Assembly: GCA_944412525.1 (NCBI GenBank)
Contig: CALYBM010000016.1
Location: 1 to 45,795, forward strand
Source: an uncultured Ruminococcus sp.
Lineage (GTDB): Bacteria > Bacillota > Clostridia > Oscillospirales > Acutalibacteraceae
Direction of reading: 5' to 3'
Length of the DNA stretch: 45,795 nucleotides
A program made the position numbers and the translations under genes. Shown piece after piece: positions 37,723-45,474 of this stretch (its first letter is position 1; each line of letters begins with the position of its first letter). The notes beneath the pieces were generated by a model. The model saw only the letters and a list, made by a program, of their open reading frames with translations, ran no database searches and was not told the origin of the DNA.

Positions 37723-40700
37723 ATGTTCAAAAAAGCGATTAGCCTTTTATTGTCATTAATGCTCATTGTTACATCATTGTCAGTAACCATATTCAGCGTT
37801 TCTGCTGCAGGTTCTACATATGTTGTAGCAGGAGTTTCAGCTATTTGCGGTACCGAATGGGACGAAAGTGCTGAAACTTCACCTGACAATGTTATGACAG
37901 CAAAAGGCGACGGTACATACGAGAAAGTATTTACCGATGTGGCTGTCGGAAAAGACTACCAGGTTAAAGTTGCCGAGACTACAGCAGACGGCACAGTTAA
38001 CTGGTATGGCATTGACGGCGGTCAGGATAATATTACATTCAATGTTACTTCCGTTTGTGATGTAACAGTAACCTTCGATCCCCAGTCACTTGTGCCTACG
38101 GTAACCGGTGACGGTGTTGAGATGGTAACAGAGCTCAATGTTGAATCAATGCGCGTTGTAGGTAACGGTGCCGGAAACGGCAACTGGCTTAACGGTATTG
38201 ATTGGAATGAGGCAGCTGACGAGAACCTTATGACAGAGGTTGAGCCGGGAGTTTATGAGATTACTTACACTGATATTACTGAATATTTCAACTATCAGTT
38301 TAAGTTCGCTGCAAACGGCAGCTGGGCTGTAAACTGGGGTGGCATATATCAGGGTTCAGGCGTTGAGAGTGATGCTGTGTTCAATACAAATGACAACATC
38401 ACCGTTGATGTTCCTTATGCTCTTGCCGATGTAACAATCAGACTTGATCTTACCGGCTTTGATTATGCTACAAAGCAGGGTGCTAAGTACACAGTAACTG
38501 TTGTAGAAGCAACATCAGAACCCGCAACAGAGGCAACAGAGGCTACTGAACCTACAGAGGTAACAGAGCCCACAACTGTAACAGAGGCTACAGAGCCCTC
38601 TACAGATGTTACAGAGCCTGTAACAAGCGGACTTAAAGTTAACGCTACTTCAAACTACTTCCCTGCATATACAGTTGACCTTTCGGAAGATGAGGAATAT
38701 GTAACAGTTACATACTTCATCGAGAGTGAAAAGGACATGCTTAATGTTCAGTGGCAGTTACACTATGATCCGAGCGTTCTTAAGTTTGAAAACGCTTTGA
38801 ATGTTAACGAGGCAGGCAACGGAATCAACCTTATGCCTTCTGTTGGTGACCTTGTTTGGAACAACGTCGAAGCAGATAAAACTATATACGGAAACGCTAC
38901 TACACTCGGACTTTATGATATTACAGGCGGCAGAGTTCCGTTTGTAACAGCTACATTCAGAGTAGTCGGCAGCGGCGAAACAACCGTTGATCTTGACCTT
39001 CAGGTTCTTACATTGTCTAAGATCAGTCTCGAAAACTTCCAGACTGATCCCGCTGAGGAAGAGCTCGTTGTAAATAACAGCGTCATCTTAGACACACCTA
39101 CTAAACCTGTTCGCGATACAGTTCCTCACGCAGGTTTGTATGACAAGAATGCAACAAATCCTGTTGATGAGCCTACAACAGTAACAGAACCCACAGAGGT
39201 AACAGAGCCTACAACTGTAACAGAACCTACAGAGGTAACTGAACCTACAGAGGTAACTGAACCTACAACTGCAACAGAGGCTACAGAGCCTACAGCAGCA
39301 ACTGAGGTTACAGAGCCTACAGCAGCAACAGAGGTTACTGAGCCTACAACTCCAACAGAACCTACAGATCCTGTAGGAGATACAGTTTATGTAGTAGCAG
39401 GTAACATTGAATTCACAGGATATGAATGGGTTGCTACCGCTGCAGAGGCACCTGAAAATGTCATGACTGCCAACGGCGACGGTACATATTCTAAAGTATT
39501 TGCAGCTACTCCCGCTATGGAAAAGGCTCAGATACAGATTGTAGAAAACCTTCCTGACGGCACAATTAACTGGATTGGTGATGCAACAGGCAATAACATT
39601 ACATTCAATGTATTAACAGAGTGTGATGTAACAGTTACTTACAACCCGGCTACACAGGAAATCACAGTTACAGGCGACGGTGTTGAAATGGTAACAGAGC
39701 TTGTTATCAATTCAATGCGTGCAGTAGGTAACGGTGACGGCAACTGGCTAAACGGCGTGTCATGGGATACAGCTGCTGATGAGAACCTTATGACTGAGGT
39801 TGCTGATAAGATTTATTCAATCACATATACTGATATTGACACATACTACAACTACCAGGTTAAGTTCGCTGCAAACGGCAGCTGGGCTGATAACTGGGGC
39901 GGCGTATTCGAAGGTGCAGGTGTTGAGTCAGAGGCAGTTTACAACAGCCAGGATAACATCACAGTAGATGTAACATGTGAGCTTGCTGATGTAACACTTA
40001 TACTTGACCTTACAAACTTTGATTATGCTACAAAGACAGGTGCTACATTTACAGTAATTATTGACGATAAGTCTGGTGTTGATCCCACAGAGCCTTCTAC
40101 AGATGTAACAGAGCCCACAACTACTCCTGCAGCTCTCAAGGTTAATGCAACATCTAACTACTTCCCGTCAGCTTCAGTATCTCTCTCTGATAGTGAAGAG
40201 TATGTAACAGTAACATACTTTATCGAGAGCGAAAAGGATATGCTTAATACACAGTGGGAGTTAAAGTATGATCCGGCTGTTCTCCAGTTTGAAAATGCTG
40301 CAAATATCAACGCAGCAGGCAATGGAATCAACCTCATGCCGTCTGTTGGTGACCTTGTATGGAACAATAAGGCTGATGAGGGCGTAATCCTTGGTAACTG
40401 TACAACACTTGGACTTTATGATATTACAGGCGGAAGAGTTCCGTTTGTAACAGCTACTTTCAAGATTGTCGGCAACGGTGAAACAACTGTTGACCTCTAT
40501 GTAGATGTTCTTACATTGTCTAAGATTAGCCTTGAAAACTTCCAGACCGATCCTGCAGAGGAAGAGTTGGTAGTTGATAACGGTATAATCATGGATACTA
40601 CAACAAAGCCTGTTCGTGATACAGTAGTTTATGCCGGAATGTTCAACAGCGATGCTACAAATCCGACTGAAGGTCCTACAGATGAGACAACAGAACCCAC

Positions 40701-41634
40701 AGGAACTACAGTTACAGAGCCTACAACAGCTACTGAGCCAACAGAGCCTACTGTAACTGAGCCCACAACAGAGCCTTCAGGTCTCACTGTAAATGCTACA
40801 TCTAACCTCTTCCCTAAGGCTGAAAACATGGTAACTGAGGATGACAATACAGATCTCGTAACGGTATCTTATTACTTTGAGTCTGCTAAGGACATTCTCA
40901 ATACACAGTGGACACTCACATATGATCCTGCTGTTCTTTCAGTACTTCCTGAGAACAACACAGAAGGCTATATGCCGTTCGCTGCTGATGCTATGTACAG
41001 CACAGAGGTTCCCGGAAAGATTAGTGCAAGCTGCTCTGACCTCACACTTTATGAGCTTGCTGATGGCACTGCATTTGTTCAGGTAACATTTAATACTCTT
41101 GCAAATGATGGCGAAACAACTGTTAACCTTAATGTTGAGGATCTCACAATTTCTGAGGTAAATCCTGCAACAGGCAACTCTGACGAAACTAAGGAAGAGG
41201 CTGTTGTAGTAAATAGTGTTCTCCAGACTATTGCAACAGAATATACAGTTAACACTGAGGTTAAGGCTGGCGGTGTTGTAGCTCCTACAGAGCCTACAAC
41301 AGGTACTGAACCCACAGAGCCCACAACAGCTACTGAGCCTACAGAGCCTACAACAGCTACTGAGCCTACAGCTTCTACAACAGAGACCGTAGAACCTACA
41401 ACAAGTGTTGTTGAGCCTACTACAATAGTTGCTCCTACAGACGATGCAACAGCTTCTACTGATGCAACTTCTGCAACCGGAACAACTGTAGGTGGTGCTA
41501 CATCCGATACAACTCAGACAACAGGCGGTTCTAACAATGTTCAGACAGGTAGTGCTTCTATGTCTGTAATCATTCTTGTAGTACTCCTTTCTGCTTGCGG
41601 TGTTCTTTACTTTGCTCGCAAAAGAGTTAAGTAA
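37723..41634 (+). CDS. Multimodular surface scaffold: X25-like starch-binding pairs, three cohesin-like domains, NVQTG wall anchor
   Basis: This 1303-aa protein begins with a signal peptide (1 to about 28, ending VSAAG). Two X25-like beta-sandwiches follow, at about 30-136 and 138-260; the second has the family's hallmark FKFAANGSWAVNWGG, compare GSW..N.G of amylase X25 modules. A Thr-Glu-Pro linker leads to cohesin-like domain 1 (about 303-460; VTVTYFIESEKDMLNVQWQL, YDPSVLKF). After a linker the set repeats: X25 pair (about 553-780) and cohesin-like 2 (about 805-975). A third, diverged cohesin-like domain is at about 1021-1185, then a linker, NVQTG (1272-1276), a hydrophobic helix and RKRVK. 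No dockerin or catalytic domain is present. It recalls R. bromii amylosome scaffoldins/starch-adherence proteins (from memory). Binding specificity of the cohesin-like modules is unproven. Confidence 0.75.
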   Translation: MFKKAISLLLSLMLIVTSLSVTIFSVSAAGSTYVVAGVSAICGTEWDESAETSPDNVMTAKGDGTYEKVFTDVAVGKDYQVKVAETTADGTVNWYGIDGGQDNITFNVTSVCDVTVTFDPQSLVPTVTGDGVEMVTELNVESMRVVGNGAGNGNWLNGIDWNEAADENLMTEVEPGVYEITYTDITEYFNYQFKFAANGSWAVNWGGIYQGSGVESDAVFNTNDNITVDVPYALADVTIRLDLTGFDYATKQGAKYTVTVVEATSEPATEATEATEPTEVTEPTTVTEATEPSTDVTEPVTSGLKVNATSNYFPAYTVDLSEDEEYVTVTYFIESEKDMLNVQWQLHYDPSVLKFENALNVNEAGNGINLMPSVGDLVWNNVEADKTIYGNATTLGLYDITGGRVPFVTATFRVVGSGETTVDLDLQVLTLSKISLENFQTDPAEEELVVNNSVILDTPTKPVRDTVPHAGLYDKNATNPVDEPTTVTEPTEVTEPTTVTEPTEVTEPTEVTEPTTATEATEPTAATEVTEPTAATEVTEPTTPTEPTDPVGDTVYVVAGNIEFTGYEWVATAAEAPENVMTANGDGTYSKVFAATPAMEKAQIQIVENLPDGTINWIGDATGNNITFNVLTECDVTVTYNPATQEITVTGDGVEMVTELVINSMRAVGNGDGNWLNGVSWDTAADENLMTEVADKIYSITYTDIDTYYNYQVKFAANGSWADNWGGVFEGAGVESEAVYNSQDNITVDVTCELADVTLILDLTNFDYATKTGATFTVIIDDKSGVDPTEPSTDVTEPTTTPAALKVNATSNYFPSASVSLSDSEEYVTVTYFIESEKDMLNTQWELKYDPAVLQFENAANINAAGNGINLMPSVGDLVWNNKADEGVILGNCTTLGLYDITGGRVPFVTATFKIVGNGETTVDLYVDVLTLSKISLENFQTDPAEEELVVDNGIIMDTTTKPVRDTVVYAGMFNSDATNPTEGPTDETTEPTGTTVTEPTTATEPTEPTVTEPTTEPSGLTVNATSNLFPKAENMVTEDDNTDLVTVSYYFESAKDILNTQWTLTYDPAVLSVLPENNTEGYMPFAADAMYSTEVPGKISASCSDLTLYELADGTAFVQVTFNTLANDGETTVNLNVEDLTISEVNPATGNSDETKEEAVVVNSVLQTIATEYTVNTEVKAGGVVAPTEPTTGTEPTEPTTATEPTEPTTATEPTASTTETVEPTTSVVEPTTIVAPTDDATASTDATSATGTTVGGATSDTTQTTGGSNNVQTGSASMSVIILVVLLSACGVLYFARKRVK
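37810..40650 (+). repeat. Internal tandem duplication within the scaffold gene
   Basis: The block 37810 to about 39160 (X25 pair + linker + cohesin-like 1) is repeated at about 39380-40650 with the same order and closely similar DNA, for example the GCAAACGGCAGCTGGGCTG stretch and the codons for VPFVTATF and LENFQTDPAEEELVV. Linkers at about 39170-39370 and 41284-41440 are short tandem repeats of ACAGAGCCTACA-type units. Confidence 0.8.
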
Positions 41635-41673
41635 TTTTCACTCTGACTTGTATCAGTAAAAAAATAATATTTT

Positions 41674-41702
41674 CACCCTCCGATTATTCGGAGGGTGTTT
41701 TT
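41674..41702 (+). terminator. Terminator of the scaffold gene
   Basis: CACCCTCCG (41674-41682) pairs with CGGAGGGTG (41689-41697), followed by TTTTTATT. Confidence 0.85.
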
Positions 41703-41747
41703 ATTATAAAAACAACAAAATTTATTATTAAATTAAGCACAAACTCG

Positions 41748-41776
41748 TTGAAATATTTTATAAAATGATATATAAT
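41748..41776 (+). promoter_or_regulatory. Promoter of the membrane-anchored cohesin-like gene
   Basis: TTGAAA (41748-41753), 17-bp spacer, TATAAT (41771-41776), about 40 bases before the ATG. Confidence 0.75.
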
Positions 41777-41815
41777 AAGAAAAGATATTGTATATTATTT
41801 AAAGGAATGAATTAA

Positions 41816-42628
41816 ATGAAAAAACACCTAATAAGTTTTATTTCAATTTGTTTTGCGTTAGCAATGATGTTAGTTGGTTCTGCGTCTACATTTACTGTAT
41901 TTGCCGCAGAAGATGATTTGACAATCAATTCTGACGCTACCGTTAAAGTAGGAGATAAAATTAAGTATACGCTGTATTTAAGCGATACAAAAGAAGACAT
42001 AATCGGTTTTGAACTTCGACTTTTTTATGACCACGAGTACCTTGAACTTGATAAAGACAATGTCAGCTACGGAAAATTTGACGGTGTTGTTCATAATCTA
42101 AACCTTGAAGACAAAATACCAATTAACTGGACTAATATATCAACACCGATGTCATTTTCGAAAAAAGCTGAGTTTCTTTCAATGGAGTTTACGGTTCTCA
42201 AAGGCGGCGAAACCGAGATTTCACAGTTTGTATCAGAAATGTACGGTGATGATATGACATACCTGAAATCATATAAGTGGACATATGATATTACGGTAAA
42301 TGACAAGGTTATAGTAGAGGACAAAACACCGCTCATAAGTGACGATGAAGAAACATTAGAAAAAAATCAGGGCAGCTTTATAAATTATTTAGACGGAATG
42401 GGTGAAGAAAATACACCTAACAAAGACGATCATCAGGCTATAATAGGTTCTATGCCGGGAACTCAGGTTGTTACAGAATATGTCGATGTAACAAAATATC
42501 AGCAGGCTGATTCAGGATCATCAAGTATTACACCGATAATTATAGTTGTTGCTATAGTTATAGTAATCGGAGCTATAGCGGCAATTTTGATAATAAAGAA
42601 ACGCGATGAGGAAAAGGCCAACGATTAA
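41816..42628 (+). CDS. Membrane-anchored single cohesin-like domain protein
   Basis: This 270-aa protein has a signal peptide (1 to about 30, ending FAAED). A cohesin-like beta-sandwich at about 34-163 contains VKVGDKIKYTLYLSDT, IIGFELRLFYDHEYLEL and AEFLSMEFTVLKGG, the pattern of cohesins (VGDxV..., YDxxxLE, FxVL). An acidic linker (170-235), a transmembrane helix (about 238-260) and KKRDEEKAND complete it. It has no NVQTG, so the anchor is a membrane helix rather than the wall. It could display a dockerin partner close to the membrane. It is unlike the cohesin-like domains of the neighbouring scaffold at sequence level, so it probably has a different partner. SD AAGGA. Confidence 0.7.
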   Translation: MKKHLISFISICFALAMMLVGSASTFTVFAAEDDLTINSDATVKVGDKIKYTLYLSDTKEDIIGFELRLFYDHEYLELDKDNVSYGKFDGVVHNLNLEDKIPINWTNISTPMSFSKKAEFLSMEFTVLKGGETEISQFVSEMYGDDMTYLKSYKWTYDITVNDKVIVEDKTPLISDDEETLEKNQGSFINYLDGMGEENTPNKDDHQAIIGSMPGTQVVTEYVDVTKYQQADSGSSSITPIIIVVAIVIVIGAIAAILIIKKRDEEKAND

Positions 42629-42716
42629 TTGGTATTAATATAGTTGTATTCACATTTTAGACAAAATACATGGTAAAAATTTGTTAAACATGACAGTATA
42701 ATTTTTTGTTATTTTC

Positions 42717-42745
42717 TTGAAAAATAATTAAAAATGTTATATAAT
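42717..42745 (+). promoter_or_regulatory. Promoter of the CBM26-like surface protein gene
   Basis: TTGAAA (42717-42722), 17-bp spacer, TATAAT (42740-42745), the same architecture as the promoter of the preceding gene. Confidence 0.75.
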
Positions 42746-42791
42746 TAATTAAAACCGATTTAGTATCGGAAAATATACGGAGGAGATAAAA

Positions 42792-43793
42792 ATGAAAAAG
42801 AAACTTTTAAGCCTTTTGCTTGCAGGTTCTCTTGTTGCATCAATGGCTGCTATTGCTACGTCAAGCGTATCGGCTACATTGCTTGAGGACGGAAGCTATG
42901 TTCCCGGCGATAATGTAACAGCTACTAACAGATATTATTTTGCAATGCCTGATGAGTGGTACAGTGCAAATGCTACATCAGCAGGTGTTTATTGGTGGTC
43001 TGGTACCGATCCTTGCAAGCCTGTAGACGGAAGCGTTGAATCTTCTTTAGGCTGGCCCGGTTATAAGGCACAGAAGAGCGCTGATGTTGAAAACCTTTAC
43101 TATGTTGACTGTCCTACAGATGTACCTACAATTGTTTGGAATAATTACCTTAACGGTGGTACAGACACAGAGGCTCCGATTTACACAGAAGCTAAGCAGG
43201 CTGCTGATGCACAGGTTGAGTTCTATTCATCAATGGATCTTGACGGTGTAAAGTATACTGATGAATGGCTCGCTGAGATGGAAGCAAGCTACAACGGCGA
43301 CAAGAAGGCTCTCGGTGATTATGCTGACAACTTCTTCTATGATGAAGAGTATGGCCTCGGTTTCTCATTTGAACTTGATAATATGATTTATGTTATTGAT
43401 CTTTCTAAGACAAGTGAGAACTTTGACGGTAAGCTTACATATGTTGGTGACTGGTACTTCTACTTCGGTAACGGTGATTACGGTACATACCCAACTAAAG
43501 AGGGTTCTGAGGCTGCAGGTACATTAAAGAACATTGCTGACGCTCCTGCAACTTCTGACCAGCCTACTACTGAGCCTACAACTCAGCCTACAACAACTCA
43601 GCCTACTGATAAGCCTGATCAGCCATCAACTGATCCTACTTCTTCTGTAGGCGGCAGCTCAACTTCTGATACTGTAAAGACTCCCGGTAACGGAAATGTT
43701 CAGACAGGTCAGGCTTCTTATGCTATCGTACTTCTCGTGGTATTGGCTGCTGTTTCAGGTGTAGTTGTTTTAACTCGCAAGAAGTTAAATTAA
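42792..43793 (+). CDS. Wall-anchored protein with CBM26-like starch-binding domain
   Basis: This 333-aa protein has a signal peptide (1 to about 28, VSA-T). The next region, about 45-118, reads RYYFAMPDEWYS, GVYWWSG, GWPGYKA and LYYVDCP...TIVWNN, the spacing of aromatics and WPG seen in CBM26-type starch-binding modules. A second region (about 125-235) is acidic and aromatic with no family I recognise; it may complete the domain. A Thr/Pro/Gln linker (about 252-295) leads to NVQTG (302-306), a hydrophobic helix and RKKLN, the same C-terminal layout and exact 32-residue length as in the 1303-aa scaffold. SD ACGGAGGAG. It lacks catalytic or dockerin modules. Confidence 0.7.
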   Translation: MKKKLLSLLLAGSLVASMAAIATSSVSATLLEDGSYVPGDNVTATNRYYFAMPDEWYSANATSAGVYWWSGTDPCKPVDGSVESSLGWPGYKAQKSADVENLYYVDCPTDVPTIVWNNYLNGGTDTEAPIYTEAKQAADAQVEFYSSMDLDGVKYTDEWLAEMEASYNGDKKALGDYADNFFYDEEYGLGFSFELDNMIYVIDLSKTSENFDGKLTYVGDWYFYFGNGDYGTYPTKEGSEAAGTLKNIADAPATSDQPTTEPTTQPTTTQPTDKPDQPSTDPTSSVGGSSTSDTVKTPGNGNVQTGQASYAIVLLVVLAAVSGVVVLTRKKLN

Positions 43794-43817
43794 TTAAATA
43801 ATAATTTTGTTTAACTT

Positions 43818-43846
43818 AACGCCTCCGCTCCTGGAGGCGTTATATT
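43818..43846 (+). terminator. Terminator of the CBM26-like gene
   Basis: AACGCCTCC (43818-43826) pairs with GGAGGCGTT (43833-43841), followed by ATATTTTG. Confidence 0.8.
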
Positions 43847-44077
43847 TTGTGCTTAAAATGCAGGTTATGCATTAATACTTGATACATAACCTATATGAAA
43901 CAAAATTTATAATTTTAATTTATTCTGTCGTTGTCTTGCGACACTAAATCGTCGATTATTGTAATATCTATAAAAAAATTAAAACAATTAAATAATTTTA
44001 AATTTATATATAACTGCGATTCATTGAATTTCTATACATATTTTCTTATAAATATAGATCGTTTTACAAATACATTA

Positions 44078-44116
44078 AAAATACATGCTGTTTGAATATA
44101 ACAGCATGTATTTTTT
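44078..44116. terminator. Strong orphan terminator hairpin
   Basis: AAAATACATGCTGTT (44078-44092) pairs with AACAGCATGTATTTT (44100-44114), flanked by A- and T-runs, so it can work both ways. It may end read-through from tetR (minus) about 190 bases after its stop or an unseen plus-strand RNA. Confidence 0.65.
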
Positions 44117-44300
44117 GTGTTATTATTGTTTGCAATTACTAATATATTTAGCAATTAAAATATATAAATACATTTATTGATATAATTATTTTAATTAAAT
44201 AAAATATTTTGAATTTAAACTTTTACAACTTAAGTTTGCTTACATTTATAAGCAATATTTTTATTTTAATAAATTTTTATCTCTTATATTACATCGATTT

Positions 44301-44897
44301 TTAATATTCAGCATTATCATCTGATATTATGCATTTTATAATAATATTGCATATTTTGTCTATCGGAGCGTCACAGCCGTTTTTTATCCATTCCATAATA
44401 ACAGCCATTATACCTTTGATGTAAAATATTAAAATATATTTTCGTTCGTCTTCAGGAAAATTAAACTTTGCTAAGATGGGATTAAAAATATGATTAAACA
44501 TCTTTTTAAATGTTTGGTTATAACCTAAATGTTTTGATTGATTTACAACACTTTTAAAAATCTGTTTATTATCTTTTATAAATGTTAAATAAGGTACAAG
44601 GTACTCAGGTGTTATAAATATAAGCTCTTTTGCACTGCGTTTTTCTATGCTTTTAATAAATTCATCTGAGTCAACATTAAAGTGTTCAAAAAATTTATTA
44701 TTTACAAAATCTACGCTCTCATTTAACAAGTCGTCTATAGTTTCGTAGTGCAGATAAAATGTTGAACGATTTACGCCTGCTTTTTCGCATATTTCTTTTA
44801 CAGTTATATATTTTAGGCTTTTATATTCAAGCAAAGATATAAAAGCTTCATCAATTTTTTTCGCTGTATTAAAATATTTGCTTTCAGACTTGTTCAT
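44301..44897 (-). CDS. TetR/AcrR family transcriptional regulator
   Basis: This 198-aa protein has an N-terminal HTH (residues 12-58) with YITVKEICEKAGVNRSTFYLHYETIDDLLNE (in parts: TVKEICEKAGVNRSTFY, HYETIDDLL), the classic TetR_N motif. The C-terminal ligand/dimer domain is helical and Lys/Phe/Ile-rich. It is most likely a repressor of itself and of the upstream membrane protein gene 35 bases away. Effector unknown. It is AT-rich compared with the core genes. Confidence 0.85.
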   Translation of the reverse strand: MNKSESKYFNTAKKIDEAFISLLEYKSLKYITVKEICEKAGVNRSTFYLHYETIDDLLNESVDFVNNKFFEHFNVDSDEFIKSIEKRSAKELIFITPEYLVPYLTFIKDNKQIFKSVVNQSKHLGYNQTFKKMFNHIFNPILAKFNFPEDERKYILIFYIKGIMAVIMEWIKNGCDAPIDKICNIIIKCIISDDNAEY

Positions 44898-44932
44898 TAA
44901 ACCGTCCTCATTTCATTTATTTCGCCACATTA

Positions 44933-45283
44933 TTATTCTTCACTAATTTCTTTTGCCAACTGTACAATCTCAAACGAGTATTTTTGTCTGCTTTTTGCAA
45001 GTAACCTTTTATAGATAGGGTAATTTGTACAAACACCAATAAAACCGATAATTCCTACAATAATACCCAATATCATAAATATGGGTGTGCCGCCGATAAT
45101 GTTCATACTAAGACACATACCGGTGCCTAAAATCAAAGTTGACAGAATTCCGTATGTATAAGCAAATATGTTTGCTGGATTTTTTGCTTTTTGGTCAAGC
45201 TTTTTAAGAGCGATTACCTTTGAATCGTTTTTAGGTGAATATTCTTCTGCCAGTTTTTCTGCAAAAATTTTGTCTGTGTTCAT
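44933..45283 (-). CDS. Small two-helix membrane protein, unknown function
   Basis: In this 116-aa protein a soluble basic N-terminus (FAEKLAEEYSPKNDSKVIALKKLDQKAKNP) precedes two transmembrane helices (about 39-60 and 66-84) and a charged C-terminal helix. Proteins like this are common in Bacillota next to TetR regulators, but I know no function. The SD AAGGAG is about 7 bases before the ATG. It is probably the first gene of a two-gene operon with tetR. Confidence 0.7.
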   Translation of the reverse strand: MNTDKIFAEKLAEEYSPKNDSKVIALKKLDQKAKNPANIFAYTYGILSTLILGTGMCLSMNIIGGTPIFMILGIIVGIIGFIGVCTNYPIYKRLLAKSRQKYSFEIVQLAKEISEE

Positions 45284-45313
45284 AATAAAATCTCCTTTTT
45301 CTTTGGTGATTTT

Positions 45314-45342
45314 ATTATAGAATATTTTAAGGCAAAGGTGAA
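45314..45342 (-). promoter_or_regulatory. Promoter of the membrane protein-tetR operon
   Basis: On the minus strand: TTCACC (45342-45337), 17-bp spacer, TATAAT (45319-45314). Confidence 0.55.
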
Positions 45343-45375
45343 CAACACAAATTTAAAAATGTGTTGATTTAAGAA

Positions 45376-45409
45376 AATCCGTCTATCGAGTAAAATCGAT
45401 AGACGGATT
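45376..45409. terminator. Terminator between recombinase and membrane protein genes
   Basis: AATCCGTCTATCGA (45376-45389) pairs perfectly with TCGATAGACGGATT (45396-45409), a 14-bp stem with T-rich flanks. It would end the recombinase transcript. Confidence 0.75.
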
Positions 45410-45474
45410 ATTTTAGATATTAATATGCAAAGTAATTTGCATATTTTATTATCATTAAATTGAAGTATGTTACC

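Larger units (their letters stand above)
43794..44300. other. AT-rich intergenic region with two terminators
   Basis: It contains the terminator at 43818-43846, a hairpin-forming AGGTTATG/CATAACCT (43862-43869/43885-43892) and a second strong terminator at 44078-44116. No protein gene is seen. The stretch between the terminators could encode a small RNA, but I cannot identify a convincing promoter. Confidence 0.4.

Noticed and set aside
38500..41440. ACAGAGCCTACA-type repeats considered as a non-coding repeat array
   Set aside because: They are in frame and encode Thr-Glu-Pro linkers between folded modules.
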